From an uncultured Micrococcales bacterium (GTDB taxonomy: Bacteria > Actinomycetota > Actinomycetes > S36-B12 > UBA10799): a DNA stretch of 5,796 nucleotides. The notes beneath the pieces were generated by a model that had not been told where the DNA came from, did no database searches, and saw only the letters and a list, made by a program, of their open reading frames with translations. Position numbers and translations under genes: made by a program. The DNA lies in contig CALFYG010000319.1 in assembly GCA_937952095.1 (NCBI GenBank), positions 1 through 5,796 on the forward strand, read 5' to 3'. Shown in pieces: positions 3,998-5,796 of this stretch (the stretch's first letter is position 1; each line of letters begins with the position of its first letter).

Positions 3998-5796
3998 TCA
4001 CCCGACGGCGGCGGACTCCACGGCCGGTTCCGGGGCGGAGCCGTCGCCCTTGAGCGCATCGCGGATCGTCTGCACGTAGGCCTTGATGCCCTCAGTGGTG
4101 AGATGTGTGCCGTCGTACACGAAGTACTCGCGGTGGCCGTCGGAGGCCGCCTCCCAGTCTGCGATCCGCACGTTGTCGAACTGGTTGAGCATGCCCTTGA
4201 TGTTCCGGTTCGAGTCGTCCATCCACGAGTTCGGCGTGTGCACCGTGACCAGCACGACCTGCTTGTCCTGAAGTCCGTCAAGGGTGTTCTTGAGCATGTC
4301 CCAGTACGCCGTGCCGTTGGTACCGGCGTGGATGATCACGACATCTTCCATCTGGCCGGCGGCCTTGCGGGCGTCGATGCGTTCGATGATCTGCGGGAAC
4401 TGCCGAGAGACCGCGGCGTCCACGGTGACGTCGAACGCCTTCTCCAGGGCCCCACTGGCACCGAGCATCACCGAGTCACCGACGGCGGTCATCGGCTGTT
4501 TGCTCAGATCCGCCCCCACGGGTGGCGGAACCGCGGGCGTGGACGGCTCGTCCTTCTCCTCGGCCTTCTTGGCGGCGGCCTCAGCCTGCAGGTCCTGCCC
4601 TGTCGAGGTGAGCCCGCCGAGGTAGTCGTTGGCGTTGGGCGCGGGGATGGCTGCCAGAGCGGCCCCGGTCATGAAGATCGCGGCACCAGCTGCGGCCAGG
4701 ACGCCGAGCGCGCGGGCCGTGGCATGCCCGACCCCCGCTTCGCGCCAGCGGTTCCAGGCGGCACCCAGCGCACCGCGCCGGATGGGCATCTCCAGGTAGC
4801 GGTAGGACAGTTCGGCTACTCCGAAGGTCAGTCCCATCCGCAGGATCCACGCCGGAAGGCCGTCGAAGGGCAGGTCGATGCCGGGACGGGTCACCACGAA
4901 TATCGGCCAGTGGTACAGGTACAGCCCGTAGGAACGCTCACCGATGTAGCGCATCGGCTGCACCGCCAGCAACCGTCCGAACCCGATCGCAGGATGCGTC
5001 GCCAGCGCGATGATCACCGCGGTGACCGCGCTGACGACCATGAAGCCGCCGCGGTAGAGCCATGCGCTGGTCTCTCCCACGTTGTGGAAGATCGCGAACA
5101 GCGCGAACACCGCCCCGCCGGCCACCGCCCACAGGACGGCCTTGGCCGGAAGCGCGAGGTCACGCGGAAGCGCCCCTGGACGCCAAACGGTCGCCAGCGC
5201 TGCGCCGAGCAGCAGTCCCATGCAGTGGGTGTCGGTACCGAAGTACAGCCGACTGGCGTCACCAGAGGCGGGGAGGTTCCATACGAACGACCCGATCGCC
5301 ATGAGCAGCGTGCTGAACAGCGCGACCGACAGCGCCACCCTGCCGACGCCGGGACGACCCCGCCAGCGGTACAGGAACACCAGGGCCAACGGCCACAACA
5401 GGTAGAACTGCTCTTCGACTGCCAGCGACCAGAGGTGCTGCAAGAGAGGCGGCCTGCCCATGGCCTCGAAGTACGAGAGGTCCTGGACGACGTACCACCA
5501 GTTCGTCACGTAGAACATCGACGCGATGGCGTCGTGCCGGAACTGCGCCGCGGCGTCGCGCGCGAAGATCAGGACCAGCACCGAGGACAGAGCCAGCGTC
5601 GCGAGCAGAGCCGGCAGAAGCCGTCGCGCCCGTCGCAGATAGAACTGCCCGAACGAGACCGCGGAGGTGCGTTCGATCTCCTGCAGCAGCAGGCTGCTGA
5701 TCAGGAACCCGGACAGCACGAAGAAGACATCGACCCCGAGAAATCCGCCGGGGACGGCGACCACCCCGGAGTGGTAGAGCAGGACCGCCAGCACGG
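3998..5796 (-). CDS. AT3-SGNH membrane acyltransferase (OatA/OafA type), N-terminus cut by window edge
   Basis: This is a two-part envelope O-acyltransferase with 598 visible codons. The frame is open to the right edge. The first visible codon, GTG 5794, reads as Val inside the usual DGLR-x-LAVLLYH opening, so roughly 10-20 residues are missing. The Acyltransferase_3 domain (about 1-345) shows the conserved His8, GFLGVDVFFVLSGF (17-30), the WSLAVEEQFY block (122-131), ERSYGLYLYHWP (286-297) and LEMPIRR (334-340). A further helix (361-383) crosses to an Ala/Glu/Lys/Pro-rich linker (about 400-426) and an external SGNH hydrolase-like domain. That domain has GDSV (439-442, catalytic Ser441), VDAAVSRQ (458-465), AGTN (490-493) and DGTH (561-564, Asp561/His564), so the triad is intact. 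In this family AT3 passes an acyl group across the membrane and SGNH attaches it to a glycan or glycolipid. The exact acceptor is unknown. It is first of the visible pair, 19 nt before the permease gene. Confidence 0.95.
   Translation of the reverse strand, partial: VLAVLLYHSGVVAVPGGFLGVDVFFVLSGFLISSLLLQEIERTSAVSFGQFYLRRARRLLPALLATLALSSVLVLIFARDAAAQFRHDAIASMFYVTNWWYVVQDLSYFEAMGRPPLLQHLWSLAVEEQFYLLWPLALVFLYRWRGRPGVGRVALSVALFSTLLMAIGSFVWNLPASGDASRLYFGTDTHCMGLLLGAALATVWRPGALPRDLALPAKAVLWAVAGGAVFALFAIFHNVGETSAWLYRGGFMVVSAVTAVIIALATHPAIGFGRLLAVQPMRYIGERSYGLYLYHWPIFVVTRPGIDLPFDGLPAWILRMGLTFGVAELSYRYLEMPIRRGALGAAWNRWREAGVGHATARALGVLAAAGAAIFMTGAALAAIPAPNANDYLGGLTSTGQDLQAEAAAKKAEEKDEPSTPAVPPPVGADLSKQPMTAVGDSVMLGASGALEKAFDVTVDAAVSRQFPQIIERIDARKAAGQMEDVVIIHAGTNGTAYWDMLKNTLDGLQDKQVVLVTVHTPNSWMDDSNRNIKGMLNQFDNVRIADWEAASDGHREYFVYDGTHLTTEGIKAYVQTIRDALKGDGSAPEPAVESAAVG

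Noticed and set aside
1..5796. CRISPR array, tRNA/rRNA gene, insertion sequence or phage attachment site
   Set aside because: I saw no spaced repeat array, tRNA-like cloverleaf, rRNA sequence, transposase or terminal inverted repeats on either strand.

Overview
The window is high-GC DNA that reads like an actinobacterial chromosome. The signs are strong G/C bias at third codon positions, GTG starts, -10 boxes of the TANNNT type placed directly before start codons without Shine-Dalgarno sequences, and protein types common in that phylum. I cannot name a genus. Four protein genes are visible: three are complete and one runs off the right edge. A TPP riboswitch points off the left edge.

Left part (1-208): a minus-strand TPP (thiamine pyrophosphate) riboswitch aptamer with a plausible promoter. 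It must control a thiamine gene lying outside the window. Divergent from it on the plus strand is a seven-helix SWEET/PQ-loop transporter gene (209-820) with two complete PQ-loop bundles.

Middle (801-1440): right after the transporter lies a compact regulatory cassette. It has a -35 box, an ATACCC-N5-GGGTAT inverted repeat resembling CsoR/CstR-family operators, a near-consensus -10 box, and a GTG start placed where transcription should begin. It drives a small four-helix membrane protein with a CPVC motif inside a membrane segment (836-1333). The likely theme is copper or sulfane-sulfur stress, which is an inference. A strong hairpin follows, then a two-copy 20-bp tandem repeat in the convergent intergenic gap.

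Right part (1441-5796, minus strand): a probable two-gene operon for the cell envelope. The upstream gene is an AT3-SGNH acyltransferase (OatA/OafA type, N-terminus cut by the window edge). It is followed after 19 nt by a duplicated FtsX/MacB-type ABC transporter permease of 845 residues. No ATPase partner is visible. The acyltransferase probably O-acylates an envelope glycan or glycolipid outside the membrane, and the permease probably moves or extracts a lipid, lipoprotein or peptide. Their shared substrate, if any, cannot be read from the sequence.
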